From Alphaproteobacteria bacterium (GTDB lineage: Bacteria > Pseudomonadota > Gammaproteobacteria > Burkholderiales > Burkholderiaceae_C): DNA of 64,000 bases. The notes beneath the pieces are model-generated. The model worked only from the letters and a program-made list of their open reading frames with translations. It made no database searches and had not been told where the DNA came from. Shown here one piece after another: positions 18,845 to 27,353 of the stretch. The stretch's first letter is position 1. Each line of letters opens with the position of its first letter. The stretch is from contig JASGCM010000006.1 in assembly GCA_030054175.1 (NCBI GenBank), forward strand, positions 86,038 to 150,037. The letters are read 5' to 3'. Both the position numbers and the translations under genes were made by a program.

Positions 18845-20182
18845 ATGTCCGCTCCTTCAAGCCCACCGCTGCCCCCTCTGCCGCCCGAAGACGCAAGCCT
18901 GGGTTGGCGTGGCGCCGTGACAGTTTATTTCAGTCCGCCGGCACTGCGCTTGTTTTTTTTGGGTTTCAGCGCTGGTCTGCCCCTGTTGTTGGTGTTGGGA
19001 ACCCTCAGTTTTCGCCTGCGCGAAGCGGGTATCGATCGTGCCACCATTGGCTTTCTCAGTTGGGTCGGCTTGGCTTATGCCTTCAAATGGGCTTGGGCGC
19101 CATTGGTAGACCGCATGCGACTGCCCCTCTTGCATGCCTGGCTGGGGCGGCGTCGCAGCTGGTTGCTGCTGGCCCAAGCCGGTATCATTTCGGGCCTGTT
19201 TGGCATGGCCACCACCGACCCGCAGCAAGACCTCAGTGGACTGGTGTTTTGGGCCTTGGTGGTGGCTTTTGGCTCGGCCACCCAAGACATCGCGTTGGAT
19301 GCGTATCGCATCGAATCGGCCTCTGTCCGACACCAGGCGGCCCTTGCCGCCACCTATCAGACCGGTTACCGTTTGGCCATGATCTGGGCCGGTGCTGGTG
19401 TTTTGTGGTTGGCAGCGACGGCTCAAACAGACAGTGGCTACCAGCACCAGGCTTGGTGCTGGGCCTATTTGGCCATGGCCGCATCCATGGCCGTGGGCTG
19501 CCTCACGGTTTTGGTCTCGCCCGAGCCGAAGGCAGTCCCCTTGCCACCGACCAAGGGACTGCCCGAGTGGTTACGCGAAGCCTTGGTCGCCCCCTTCGCC
19601 GAATTCATCCAACGCCATCGTTGGCATGCCCTGCTGATCCTGGGGCTGATCGGCATCTACCGCATCAGCGATGTCGTCATGGGCATCATGGCCAACCCTT
19701 TTTATGTCGACATGGGTTACACCAAAGAGCAGGTGGCCGCAGTCAGCAAGGTCTTTGGCGTCATCATGACCTTGCTGGGTGCCTTCATCGGGGGGGTGCT
19801 CTCGATGCGCTTGGGCATCATGCGCATCCTCATGCTCGGCGCCGTACTCAGTGCAGTCAGCAACCTCTTGTTCGCCTGGCTGGCTCAGCAAGAACCCAGC
19901 GTACAGGCCTTGGTTTGGATCGTCAGCGCCGACAATCTGTCGGGCGGCATCGCCTCGGCTGCTTTCATTGCCTACCTCTCCAGTCTGACGCAGGTGCAGT
20001 ACTCGGCCACCCAATACGCACTCTTCAGCTCCATGATGCTGCTGGCGCCCAAATGGCTGGCGGGCTTTTCAGGCGTATTCGTCGATGCCTACGGCTACCC
20101 GGCGTTCTTCACGGCCACGGCCTTACTGGGTGTGCCCGTTTTGATCTTGGTGCACCTTGCGGCCAAAATTCGGCCACATTAA
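18845..20182 (+). CDS. ampG: AmpG-type MFS permease (muropeptide transporter)
   Basis: This is a 445-residue inner-membrane permease with about 12-14 hydrophobic segments. Family-like stretches include FLGFSAGLPLLLVLGTLSFRL, KWAWAPLVDRMRLP, ATQDIALDAYRIE and NLSGGIASAAFIAYLSSLT, typical of AmpG, which imports anhydro-muropeptides for peptidoglycan recycling and can influence beta-lactamase induction. I used the ATG at 18845; the frame is open upstream but overlaps the divergent protease gene. A proline-rich N-terminal tail (SSPPLPPLPPED) precedes the first membrane helix. Confidence 0.9.
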   Translation: MSAPSSPPLPPLPPEDASLGWRGAVTVYFSPPALRLFFLGFSAGLPLLLVLGTLSFRLREAGIDRATIGFLSWVGLAYAFKWAWAPLVDRMRLPLLHAWLGRRRSWLLLAQAGIISGLFGMATTDPQQDLSGLVFWALVVAFGSATQDIALDAYRIESASVRHQAALAATYQTGYRLAMIWAGAGVLWLAATAQTDSGYQHQAWCWAYLAMAASMAVGCLTVLVSPEPKAVPLPPTKGLPEWLREALVAPFAEFIQRHRWHALLILGLIGIYRISDVVMGIMANPFYVDMGYTKEQVAAVSKVFGVIMTLLGAFIGGVLSMRLGIMRILMLGAVLSAVSNLLFAWLAQQEPSVQALVWIVSADNLSGGIASAAFIAYLSSLTQVQYSATQYALFSSMMLLAPKWLAGFSGVFVDAYGYPAFFTATALLGVPVLILVHLAAKIRPH

Positions 20183-20187
20183 AACGC

Positions 20188-20826
20188 TCAGGTGCCGCCG
20201 ACAAACGGGTTGGTTTTGCGCTCGCGCCCGAAAGTGCTCTCGGGGCCATGGCCTGGGATGAACACCGTGTCGTCGCCCAAGGGCCACAGCCTTTGGGTGA
20301 TGCTGGCGATCAGCGTGTCGTAGTCGCCGCGAGGGAAGTCCGTGCGGCCGATGCTGCCCGCGAAAAGCACATCTCCGACGAAAGCGCGCCCGATCTCGGG
20401 GGAATAAAACACCACATGACCCGGCGTGTGCCCCGGGCAATGGCGCACCTGCAAGTTGTGTGCACCAATCGTCACTGTATCGCCATCGTGAAGCCAGCGC
20501 GTAGGCTGAAACGGCTGAGCGGGTGGAAATTGGTACATCGCAGCGGCTTGAGTCAAACCGTCGATCCAGAACTGGTCTTCCGGGTGAGGCCCATGGATGG
20601 GCAGTTGATGCGCCCGGGCCAATTCGGCCGTGGCTGCCGCATGGTCGACATGCCCGTGCGTGATCCAAATTTGCTCCAATTTCAGACCCATCTTTCGCAC
20701 CGCATCCTCAATGCGATCGGTGTCGCCGCCCGGGTCAATCACTGCTGCTTGCAGGCTGACATCGTCCCACACCAGTGAACAGTTTTGCTGGAACGGCGTG
20801 ACCGGAATGGTCAGGTACTTCAACAT
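20188..20826 (-). CDS. MBL-fold metallo-hydrolase (glyoxalase II-like)
   Basis: This 212-residue metallo-beta-lactamase-fold enzyme has the dinuclear metal motif THGHVDHAAA, further ligands in HCPGHTPGHVVFY and FVGDVLFAGSIGR, and a C-terminal FIPGHGPESTFGRER. It matches the YcbL/GloB-like group of short hydrolases, many of which act on S-lactoylglutathione or other thioesters. The ATG at 20826 has an AAGGAGAG ribosome-binding site; the frame's earlier codons encode no conserved sequence. It lies 16 bases downstream of xthA on the same strand. Confidence 0.9.
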   Translation of the reverse strand: MLKYLTIPVTPFQQNCSLVWDDVSLQAAVIDPGGDTDRIEDAVRKMGLKLEQIWITHGHVDHAAATAELARAHQLPIHGPHPEDQFWIDGLTQAAAMYQFPPAQPFQPTRWLHDGDTVTIGAHNLQVRHCPGHTPGHVVFYSPEIGRAFVGDVLFAGSIGRTDFPRGDYDTLIASITQRLWPLGDDTVFIPGHGPESTFGRERKTNPFVGGT

Positions 20827-20842
20827 CGTGTGCTCTCCTTGC

Positions 20843-21634
20843 TCACCAAGCCTCATCGTAATGCACCGTCAAGGGGGCATGGTCTGAAAATTTTTCGTCT
20901 TTGTAAATCGACTCGTCTCGGGCCCGCTCGGCCAACCCGGGAGTGGCCAAATGGTAATCAATGCGCCAACCCACATTGTTGGCGTAGGCTTGGCCTCGGT
21001 TACTCCACCAGGTGTAGCAGGCATCTGTCGCGTCGGGTTGCAAACGCCGGTAGACATCGACCAACCCCCCCTCAGTGGTAATTTTTGTCATCCAGGCTCG
21101 CTCCTCGGGTAAAAAGCCACTGTTCTTCAGATTGCCTTTCCAATTTTTCAGATCGGCTTCGCGGTGGGCGATGTTCACATCACCGCACAAAATGAACGCG
21201 CGTTTTTTCTTCAAAGACTTCAAATGCGGTTCGATCAAGTCCAAAAAGCGGTACTTGGCCTCCTGCCGCTCGGGCCCTGACGAGCCACTTGGAAAATAAC
21301 AACTGATGATCGACAGTTTCCGCTTGGGGGTATCAAATCGCAACTCGACATAGCGGCCCTCGGCATCGAACTCGCCCCCGTCAAAGCCGACTTGGACTGC
21401 GCTGGGTTCGTGTCGCGTGTACACCCCCACCCCCGAATAGCCTTTTTTCATGGCAAAGTGGAAATGCCCACGCAAACCCGCCAGTTCTTCGAACTGACCG
21501 GCCACATCCTCTGCCTGCGCCTTGACCTCTTGCACGCAAAGCACATCGGGTGCGTGCTGCACCAGCCACGCCTCCAGGCCCTTGCGCGTTGCCGAGCGGA
21601 TGCCATTCAAATTCAAACTGGTTAACTTCAACAA
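20843..21634 (-). CDS. xthA: Exodeoxyribonuclease III, TTG start
   Basis: This AP endonuclease / 3'-5' exonuclease of base-excision repair has the EEP-fold motifs in order: SLNLNGIRSA, the metal-binding Glu in CVQEVKAQ, GDVNIAHREADL, NVGWRIDYHL and the C-terminal catalytic SDHAPLTVHYD. The conserved N terminus begins LKLTSLNLNG. The only start with a good ribosome-binding site (GAGGAAG, complement of 21643-21649) is a TTG at 21634, giving 263 residues. A GTG at 21664 would lie inside the inverted repeat and add residues without homology. Use of TTG suggests modest expression. Confidence 0.92.
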   Translation of the reverse strand: MLKLTSLNLNGIRSATRKGLEAWLVQHAPDVLCVQEVKAQAEDVAGQFEELAGLRGHFHFAMKKGYSGVGVYTRHEPSAVQVGFDGGEFDAEGRYVELRFDTPKRKLSIISCYFPSGSSGPERQEAKYRFLDLIEPHLKSLKKKRAFILCGDVNIAHREADLKNWKGNLKNSGFLPEERAWMTKITTEGGLVDVYRRLQPDATDACYTWWSNRGQAYANNVGWRIDYHLATPGLAERARDESIYKDEKFSDHAPLTVHYDEAW

Positions 21635-21642
21635 AGCAAACA

Positions 21643-21649
21643 CTTCCTC
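21643..21649 (-). promoter_or_regulatory. Ribosome-binding site that fixes the xthA TTG start
   Basis: GAGGAAG on the minus strand lies eight bases before TTG at 21634. Its 5' end touches the first bases of the inverted repeat at 21648, so folding of that repeat in the transcript could affect xthA initiation. Confidence 0.6.
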
Positions 21650-21770
21650 AGAAATTGGGGTCACAGAAATTGGGGTCAGACCCCAATTATGGTTTCAATG
21701 CCCCAGGGGTTGCGCGACCCAGGGCTCATAATTGGGGTCTGACCCCAATTTCTGTGACCCCAATTTCTGA
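21648..21770. repeat. Nested inverted repeat (44-bp perfect arms) between xthA and pyrE
   Basis: The arm at 21648-21691 is an exact reverse complement of 21727-21770, with a 35-base spacer. Each arm contains a 15-base unit (CAGAAATTGGGGTCA) repeated twice in tandem (21649-21663 and 21664-21678) and a 21-base palindrome made of AATTGGGGTC, one base, then its complement (21668-21688 and 21730-21750). ATTGGGGTC or its complement therefore occurs six times. The element fills the divergent intergenic gap and ends 21 bases before the pyrE start. It looks like a REP/BIME-type mobile palindrome rather than a terminator, since no T run follows. Confidence 0.9.
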
Positions 21771-21791
21771 ACACGACAAGGATTCGGCTTC

Positions 21792-22478
21792 ATGGCACTC
21801 GCTAACGACGCATTGGCACATGATTTCATTCAGTTTTCTCTCGATTGCGGGGTGCTGAAGTTTGGTCAATTCAAAACCAAGGCCGGTCGACTCAGCCCAT
21901 ATTTCTTCAATGCCGGTTTGTTTGATCAAGGGGCTTCCTTGGGCCGTTTGGCTGGGTTTTATGCCGACGCCTTGTTGACCAGTGGCATCGAGTTTGACAT
22001 GATTTTTGGACCGGCCTACAAGGGCATCCCTTTGGGTGCGGCCGTGGCCATAGAGTTGGCCCGTCGTGGCAAGAATATGCCTTTTACATACAACCGCAAA
22101 GAAGCCAAAGACCACGGCGAAGGGGGCAGTTTGGTTGGCGCACCGCTCAAGGGGCGGGTCCTGATCGTGGACGATGTCATGAGTGCCGGCACCGCCGTGC
22201 GCGAGTCCATTGCCTTGATCGAGTCCGCCGGCGCGCAAGCCCATGCGGTGGTTATTGCCCTTGACCGGCAGGAAAAAGCGACCGAAAAACAGGCCGACGG
22301 CCAAGTGATCGATGTGCCCTACAGCGCTGTTCAGTATGTGCGCAATACTTTGGGTTTGTCGGTCTGTGCCATTGCCCGTTTAGATGATCTGCTCAGTTAC
22401 CTGGGGCAGCGCCAGGGCGCAGACATGGAGCAACACCTGGAACAGATGCGCGACTACCGCCACCGTTACGGCGTCTGA
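21792..22478 (+). CDS. pyrE: Orotate phosphoribosyltransferase
   Basis: PyrE converts orotate and PRPP to orotidine 5'-phosphate in pyrimidine synthesis. The 228-residue protein has the N-terminal FGQFKTKAGRLSPYFFNAG substrate segment, the mobile loop around RKEAKDHGEGG and the PRPP-binding VLIVDDVMSAGTAVRES. Its ATG follows an AAGGAT site. It diverges from xthA across the inverted repeat, so its promoter must lie in or near that element. Confidence 0.95.
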   Translation: MALANDALAHDFIQFSLDCGVLKFGQFKTKAGRLSPYFFNAGLFDQGASLGRLAGFYADALLTSGIEFDMIFGPAYKGIPLGAAVAIELARRGKNMPFTYNRKEAKDHGEGGSLVGAPLKGRVLIVDDVMSAGTAVRESIALIESAGAQAHAVVIALDRQEKATEKQADGQVIDVPYSAVQYVRNTLGLSVCAIARLDDLLSYLGQRQGADMEQHLEQMRDYRHRYGV

Positions 22479-22549
22479 TCCGCCCAGCGCCCTCTTGGGG
22501 TTGGCAAAATTCATCGCATTTGGATTATCCTTTGGGCAAGGAGATACGC

Positions 22550-23731
22550 ATGAAAACAAACCTTCGTCTGCTGGCCACCAGCCTGATCATTCTTGCCGCT
22601 GGCTTTGCACAAGCTCAGGGCAAAGACATCAAAATCGCCCACATTTACAGCAAGACAGGACCGCTCGAGGCCTATGGCAAACAAACCCAGGTCGGCTTGC
22701 TGATGGGTCTTGAATATGCCACCGGTGGCACCATGCAGATTGCCGGGCGCAAGATTGTCGTGCTGGAAAAAGACGATCAGGGCAAGCCCGATGTGGGCAA
22801 GAACCTCTTGGCCGCTGCCTATGGTGATGACAAGGTCGACTTGGCGGTGGGCCCAACCGCCTCCCCGGTGGCTTTGGCCATGTTACCCGTTGCCGAAGAG
22901 TACAAAAAGATTTTGCTGGTCGAGCCCGCCGTGGCCGACTCGATCACGGGTGACAAGTGGAACAAGTACATCTTCCGCACTGGGCGCAACAGCAGCCAAG
23001 ACGCCATCTCCAATGCCGTTGCACTCGACAAGGAAGGCATCAGCATCGTGACCATGGCGCAAGACTCCGCCTTTGGGCGTGATGGTGTCAAAGCCTTCCG
23101 CGAAGCCTTGAAAAAAGCCCGATTGGTCCACGAGGAATACCTGCCCCCGGCCACCACCGATTTCACCGCTGGTGCACAGCGCATGATCGACAAGCTCAAA
23201 GACCAACCGGGTCGCAAAGTCATCTTCATCATTTGGGCCGGCGGCAATCCTTTCAAGATCGCCGACTTGGATCTAAAGCGGTACGGCATCGAAATCGCGA
23301 CTGGGGGGAATATCCTTCCTGCGATGGTTGCCTACAAGCAGTTCCCTGGCATGGAAGGAGCCGCCTACTATTACTTTGGCATCCCCAAGAACCCGGTCAA
23401 CGAAGCCCTGGTCTCCATGCACTACCGCCAGTACAAGACCCCGCCCGACTTTTTCACAGCCGGTGGTTTCTCGGCCGCCATGGCTTTGGTCTCCGCCTTG
23501 AAAAAAACCAATGGTGATACCACCACCAACAAGCTGATCGGCGCCATGGAGGGCATGAGCTTCGATACCCCCAAGGGCATAATGACTTTCCGCAAGGAAG
23601 ACCATCAGGCCATGCAAAGCATGTACCACTTCAAGATCAAGGTCGATCCTGCTTTCAACTGGGGCGTACCTGAGTTGGTGCGCGAAATCAAACCCGAAGA
23701 AATGAACGTTCCGATTCGCAACCAGCGCTGA
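22550..23731 (+). CDS. Branched-chain amino acid-type ABC transporter substrate-binding protein
   Basis: This is a periplasmic type-I solute-binding protein of 393 residues. It has a cleavable signal peptide (MKTNLRLLATSLIILAAGFAQAQ) followed by IKIAHIYSKTGPLEAYGKQT and the VGPTASPVALAMLPVAEE pocket typical of LivJ/Leu-Ile-Val and amide-binding relatives. The ATG at 22550 has a strong AAGGAGAT ribosome-binding site. It heads a five-gene operon (binding protein, two ATPases, two permeases), spanning 22550-27326. The ligand may be an amino acid, amide or aromatic acid; sequence alone does not decide. Confidence 0.92.
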   Translation: MKTNLRLLATSLIILAAGFAQAQGKDIKIAHIYSKTGPLEAYGKQTQVGLLMGLEYATGGTMQIAGRKIVVLEKDDQGKPDVGKNLLAAAYGDDKVDLAVGPTASPVALAMLPVAEEYKKILLVEPAVADSITGDKWNKYIFRTGRNSSQDAISNAVALDKEGISIVTMAQDSAFGRDGVKAFREALKKARLVHEEYLPPATTDFTAGAQRMIDKLKDQPGRKVIFIIWAGGNPFKIADLDLKRYGIEIATGGNILPAMVAYKQFPGMEGAAYYYFGIPKNPVNEALVSMHYRQYKTPPDFFTAGGFSAAMALVSALKKTNGDTTTNKLIGAMEGMSFDTPKGIMTFRKEDHQAMQSMYHFKIKVDPAFNWGVPELVREIKPEEMNVPIRNQR

Positions 23732-23769
23732 ATCGAAGGCCATCATTCCGTCACTGAGAACCCCAAGCC

Positions 23770-24528
23770 ATGCTCGAGACCCAGGACCTGGGGGTGCGTT
23801 TTGGCGGCCATGTGGCTGTCAACTGCGTCAGTTGTCGGTTTCATCCGGGTACCCTGACGGCCATTGTCGGCCCCAACGGCGCCGGCAAGACAACTTACTT
23901 CAATCTCATCTCCGGACAAATCCCGGCCCTTCAAGGCCGTGTGCTGCTCGATGGCCTAGACCTTTCTGCGTGGCCCGCTTCGCGCCGAACTCGCGCCGGT
24001 TTGGGGCGCGCTTTTCAATTGACCCAATTGTTCCCCCGTCTGAGCGTGTTGGAGAACGTGCGACTGGCGGTTCAGGCGACCCGATCCGGAGCGCATTGGC
24101 GCGGACTGAATCCCCACAGCACCCGGTCTGATCATCCCGATTTGCGCGATCGTGCCTTGCAACTGCTCGAATCGGTCGGCATGTCAAATCAGGCGATGTC
24201 ATGGGTTGCCAGCTTGCCCCATGGCGATCAACGCAAACTCGAGGTGGCCATGCTGATGGCGCTCGAACCGCGCGTCTACATGTTTGATGAACCGACTGCT
24301 GGCATGAGCCATGACGAAGCGCCGGTCATTCTCAACCTGATTCGGCAGATCAAGCAAGATCCGCAGGCCATCGTTTTATTGGTCGAGCACAAAATGGACG
24401 TCGTGCGCGAATTGGCCGACCGCATCATCGTTTTGCACAACGGTGAATTGGTCGCCGATGGTCACCCCGGCGACGTGATTGCCTCTGCTGTGGTTCAGCA
24501 GGCCTACTTGGGCAAGGGCGACGCATGA
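23770..24528 (+). CDS. livG: LivG-type ABC transporter ATP-binding protein
   Basis: This cytoplasmic ATPase of 252 residues has Walker A GPNGAGKTTYFN, a signature region LPHGDQRKLEVA (a common LivG variant of LSGGQ), Walker B YMFDEPTAGMS, and the H-loop in VLLVEHKMDVV. It powers the permease pair encoded downstream. The LivG subfamily insert between Walker A and the signature is present. It overlaps the start of livF by four bases (ATGA). Confidence 0.92.
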   Translation: MLETQDLGVRFGGHVAVNCVSCRFHPGTLTAIVGPNGAGKTTYFNLISGQIPALQGRVLLDGLDLSAWPASRRTRAGLGRAFQLTQLFPRLSVLENVRLAVQATRSGAHWRGLNPHSTRSDHPDLRDRALQLLESVGMSNQAMSWVASLPHGDQRKLEVAMLMALEPRVYMFDEPTAGMSHDEAPVILNLIRQIKQDPQAIVLLVEHKMDVVRELADRIIVLHNGELVADGHPGDVIASAVVQQAYLGKGDA

Positions 24529-25250
24529 GCGATTCATTGTTGTGTTTGCAGGGCGTGCACACCCACATCGGTGCTTATCACATTTTGCATGGCGTCGATT
24601 TAAAGGTGCCACGCGGTCAACTCACCCTGTTGCTGGGGCGAAATGGCGCCGGCAAAACCACCACTTTGCGCACCATCATGGGTTTGTGGCGCGCTTCGGC
24701 TGGTCGCATCGAGTTTCGGGGTCAGGACATCACGCGGACCCCCACCCCCGAAATTGCGCGTATGAACCTCGCCTACGTGCCAGAAAACATGGGCATCTTC
24801 CCTGATTTGAGCGTGAGCGAAAACATGTTGCTGGCCGCACGATCGGCGGCTCGGTCAGAGCACATCGACCCGGACCGGCTGGAACATATTTTCCAGATGT
24901 TTCCGGCCGTCAAGCAGTTTTGGAAGCATCCTGCTGGAAAGCTCTCTGGCGGGCAAAAACAGATGGTGGCAGTGGCTCGCGCCATCGTTGAGCCGCGCGA
25001 TTTGCTCATCGTCGATGAGCCCAGCAAGGGCTTGGCACCGGCCATCATCGACAACATGATCGAAGCCTTCGCGCGCCTCAAGCAATCAGGGGTGACGATT
25101 TTGCTGGTAGAGCAAAACATGGGGTTCGCCCGCCGCTTGGGCGACCATGTGGCAGTCATGGATCAGGGGCGGGTGGTTCATGCCAGCGACATGGCTTTGT
25201 GGCTGGAGCGGCCTGAGTTGCAACAACGATGGTTGGGGTTGAACCTATGA
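24525..25250 (+). CDS. livF: LivF-type ABC transporter ATP-binding protein
   Basis: This second ATPase of the importer has 241 residues, with Walker A GRNGAGKTTTLR, a canonical signature LSGGQKQMVAVARAI, Walker B LLIVDEPSKGLAP and H-loop ILLVEQNMGFA. The PSKGLAP sequence is typical of LivF. Its start overlaps livG and its stop overlaps the livH start, so the operon is tightly coupled. Confidence 0.92.
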   Translation: MSDSLLCLQGVHTHIGAYHILHGVDLKVPRGQLTLLLGRNGAGKTTTLRTIMGLWRASAGRIEFRGQDITRTPTPEIARMNLAYVPENMGIFPDLSVSENMLLAARSAARSEHIDPDRLEHIFQMFPAVKQFWKHPAGKLSGGQKQMVAVARAIVEPRDLLIVDEPSKGLAPAIIDNMIEAFARLKQSGVTILLVEQNMGFARRLGDHVAVMDQGRVVHASDMALWLERPELQQRWLGLNL

Positions 25251-26239
25251 AGAGCACCTGGTGGCAAGACCTCGACACCAGACCCTTGTGGCTGGTGCCT
25301 GCTCTGGCTCTGTTCGCCTGGCCTTGGGTGGGCTCTGGCAGCACCTGGGTCACACTCACCTTGGCTGGCTTGGCCATGGGCATGATCATCTTCATCATGG
25401 CCAGTGGTTTGACCTGGGTCTTTGGTCTGATGGACGTGCTGAACTTTGGGCATGGTCTGTTCATCGCGCTGGGTGCTTTTGTTGCCACTACTGTCCTTGG
25501 CGCCATGACCGATTGGACCAGTCTGCCTCAGTGGGGTCCCAACCTGGCTGCCATCGGGCTGGCCATGCTGGCGGCCATGACACTGGCCGCTTTATTGGGT
25601 TGGGCTTTCGAGCGCGTCATCGTGCGTCCGGTTTATGGTCAGCACCTCAAGCAAATTCTCATCACCATGGGGGGCATGATCATGGGAGAAGAGCTGATCA
25701 AGGTGGTTTGGGGACCTTTGCAAATCGCTTTGCCTTTGCCCGAAGCGTTGCGTGGCGTTGTCAACCTGGGGGATGCCGCACTGGAAAAGTACCGGGTATT
25801 GGCGGTCGGGGTGGGGCTGCTGGTCGTTGCTTCGCAAATGTGGGTGCTCACTCGCACCAAGGTGGGCTTACTGGTTAGGGCTGGTGTCCATGATCGCGAA
25901 ATGGTTGAGTCTTTGGGGTACCGAATCAGCCACCTCTTCATTGGCGTTTTCGTGGTGGGCAACATGCTGGCCGCTTTGGGAGGCGTGATGTGGGGCCTGT
26001 ACCAGCAAAGCGTCATTCCGCAGATTGGCGCACAAGTCAATGTGCTCATCTTCATCGTCATCATCATGGGAGGCTTGGGCTCTACCGGTGGCGCACTGAT
26101 CGGCGCCTTGTTGGTGGGGCTCATGGCCAACTACACCGGCTACCTGGCGCCAAAGCTGGCGCTGTTTTCCAACATTGCCCTGATGGTGGCGGTTTTGCTG
26201 TGGCGCCCACAAGGGGTCTACCCGGTCGTCAATCGCTAA
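25247..26239 (+). CDS. livH: LivH-type ABC transporter permease
   Basis: This is an inner-membrane permease of 330 residues with about eight hydrophobic segments. It has the family's GLTWVFGLMDVLNFGHGLFI motif near the N terminus and the cytoplasmic EAA-like loop RAGVHDREMVESLGYRIS that contacts the ATPases. The ATG at 25247 overlaps the livF stop (ATGA); an earlier in-frame start at 25229 would overlap livF further and is less likely. It pairs with LivM. Confidence 0.92.
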   Translation: MKSTWWQDLDTRPLWLVPALALFAWPWVGSGSTWVTLTLAGLAMGMIIFIMASGLTWVFGLMDVLNFGHGLFIALGAFVATTVLGAMTDWTSLPQWGPNLAAIGLAMLAAMTLAALLGWAFERVIVRPVYGQHLKQILITMGGMIMGEELIKVVWGPLQIALPLPEALRGVVNLGDAALEKYRVLAVGVGLLVVASQMWVLTRTKVGLLVRAGVHDREMVESLGYRISHLFIGVFVVGNMLAALGGVMWGLYQQSVIPQIGAQVNVLIFIVIIMGGLGSTGGALIGALLVGLMANYTGYLAPKLALFSNIALMVAVLLWRPQGVYPVVNR

Positions 26240-26252
26240 GACTTTGGCCCCT

Positions 26253-27326
26253 ATGAAGACACTCAGCCGACTGCTCTCGCACGATCTACCCGCCAGCCGG
26301 TGGCTCGCGGCCATGATGATCCTCACCGTCTTGGGATTGGCCTTTGCACCGTTCATTTTTCCCGGCGTCAAAGCCCTGTCTGTGGCCGCCAAAGCGCTGA
26401 TCTTCATCGTTCTGGTGGCCAGCTTTGACCTGTTGTTGGGTTACGCCGGCATTGTCAGCTTTGCCCACACCTTGTTTTTTGGCATGGGGGCTTATGGCAT
26501 CGCCATGGCATGCAACCATTGGGGGCCGACTTGGAGTGCCATGGGTCTTGGTTTGTTGTTGGCCTTGGCCTTCAGCTTTGTTCTTTCCTTGGCCATAGGG
26601 TTGTTTTCATTGCGCGTGCGCGCCATTTTTTTTGCCATGATCACCTTGGCCGTTGCCGCAGCTTTTCAGACCCTGGCCTCGCAAATGTCCGAATACACTG
26701 GCGGAGAGGACGGCCTGACATTCCGATTGCCGGCCCTGTTGATGCCATCGACCGAGTTCAGCGACGACCCCTTTTTGGGTGTCAGCCTAGATGGCAGGCT
26801 GCTCAGTTACTACCTTTTGTTCGCCGCCGCCTGCTTGGCCTGGCTGGCCCTGCTCAGGATGGTCAACTCACCCTTTGGCAGCGTCTTGCAAGCAATCCGC
26901 GAAAACGAGTTCCGCGCCGAGGCCATAGGCTATCGGGTTGTTCTGTACCGGACGCTGGCCAGTGTCATCTCGGCCTTGTTCGCCTGCCTCGCCGGGGCCA
27001 TGTTGGCCATTTGGTTGCGCTACAACGGCCCGGACACATCGCTCAGTTTCGAGATCATGATGGACGTTTTGCTCATCGTCGTCATCGGTGGCATGGGTTC
27101 CATGTACGGTGCCGTTATCGGTTCGGTGTTGTTCGTCTTGGCACAAAGCTATTTGCAAGATTTGTTGCGTGTGGCACACCTGGGCTTTCAAGATTGGCCC
27201 TGGCTGGCAGCCTTGTTTTCTCCCGATCGTTGGTTGCTTTGGTTGGGATTGTTGTTCGTGCTGTCGGTTTACTATTTCCCCAACGGCATCGTTGGCCGAC
27301 TCAGGCTCTTGTCGGCTCGGCCCTGA
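26253..27326 (+). CDS. livM: LivM-type ABC transporter permease
   Basis: This second permease of 357 residues has about nine hydrophobic segments, the FDLLLGYAGIVSFAHTLFFG motif and the coupling loop QAIRENEFRAEAIGYRV. It is the last gene of the importer operon. The ATG at 26253 lies 13 bases after the livH stop. Its 3' end is followed 27 bases later by convergent mnmH. Confidence 0.92.
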   Translation: MKTLSRLLSHDLPASRWLAAMMILTVLGLAFAPFIFPGVKALSVAAKALIFIVLVASFDLLLGYAGIVSFAHTLFFGMGAYGIAMACNHWGPTWSAMGLGLLLALAFSFVLSLAIGLFSLRVRAIFFAMITLAVAAAFQTLASQMSEYTGGEDGLTFRLPALLMPSTEFSDDPFLGVSLDGRLLSYYLLFAAACLAWLALLRMVNSPFGSVLQAIRENEFRAEAIGYRVVLYRTLASVISALFACLAGAMLAIWLRYNGPDTSLSFEIMMDVLLIVVIGGMGSMYGAVIGSVLFVLAQSYLQDLLRVAHLGFQDWPWLAALFSPDRWLLWLGLLFVLSVYYFPNGIVGRLRLLSARP

Positions 27327-27353
27327 GCCCAGCGCGACGCCAGCCCAGATCCA

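Noticed and set aside
18904..20778. A 624-codon open frame on the plus strand overlapping ampG
   Set aside because: It is out of frame with a clear AmpG permease, is rich in Arg/His/Gly like a shadow frame of GC-rich DNA, and continues antisense through the MBL gene. No motif was seen.
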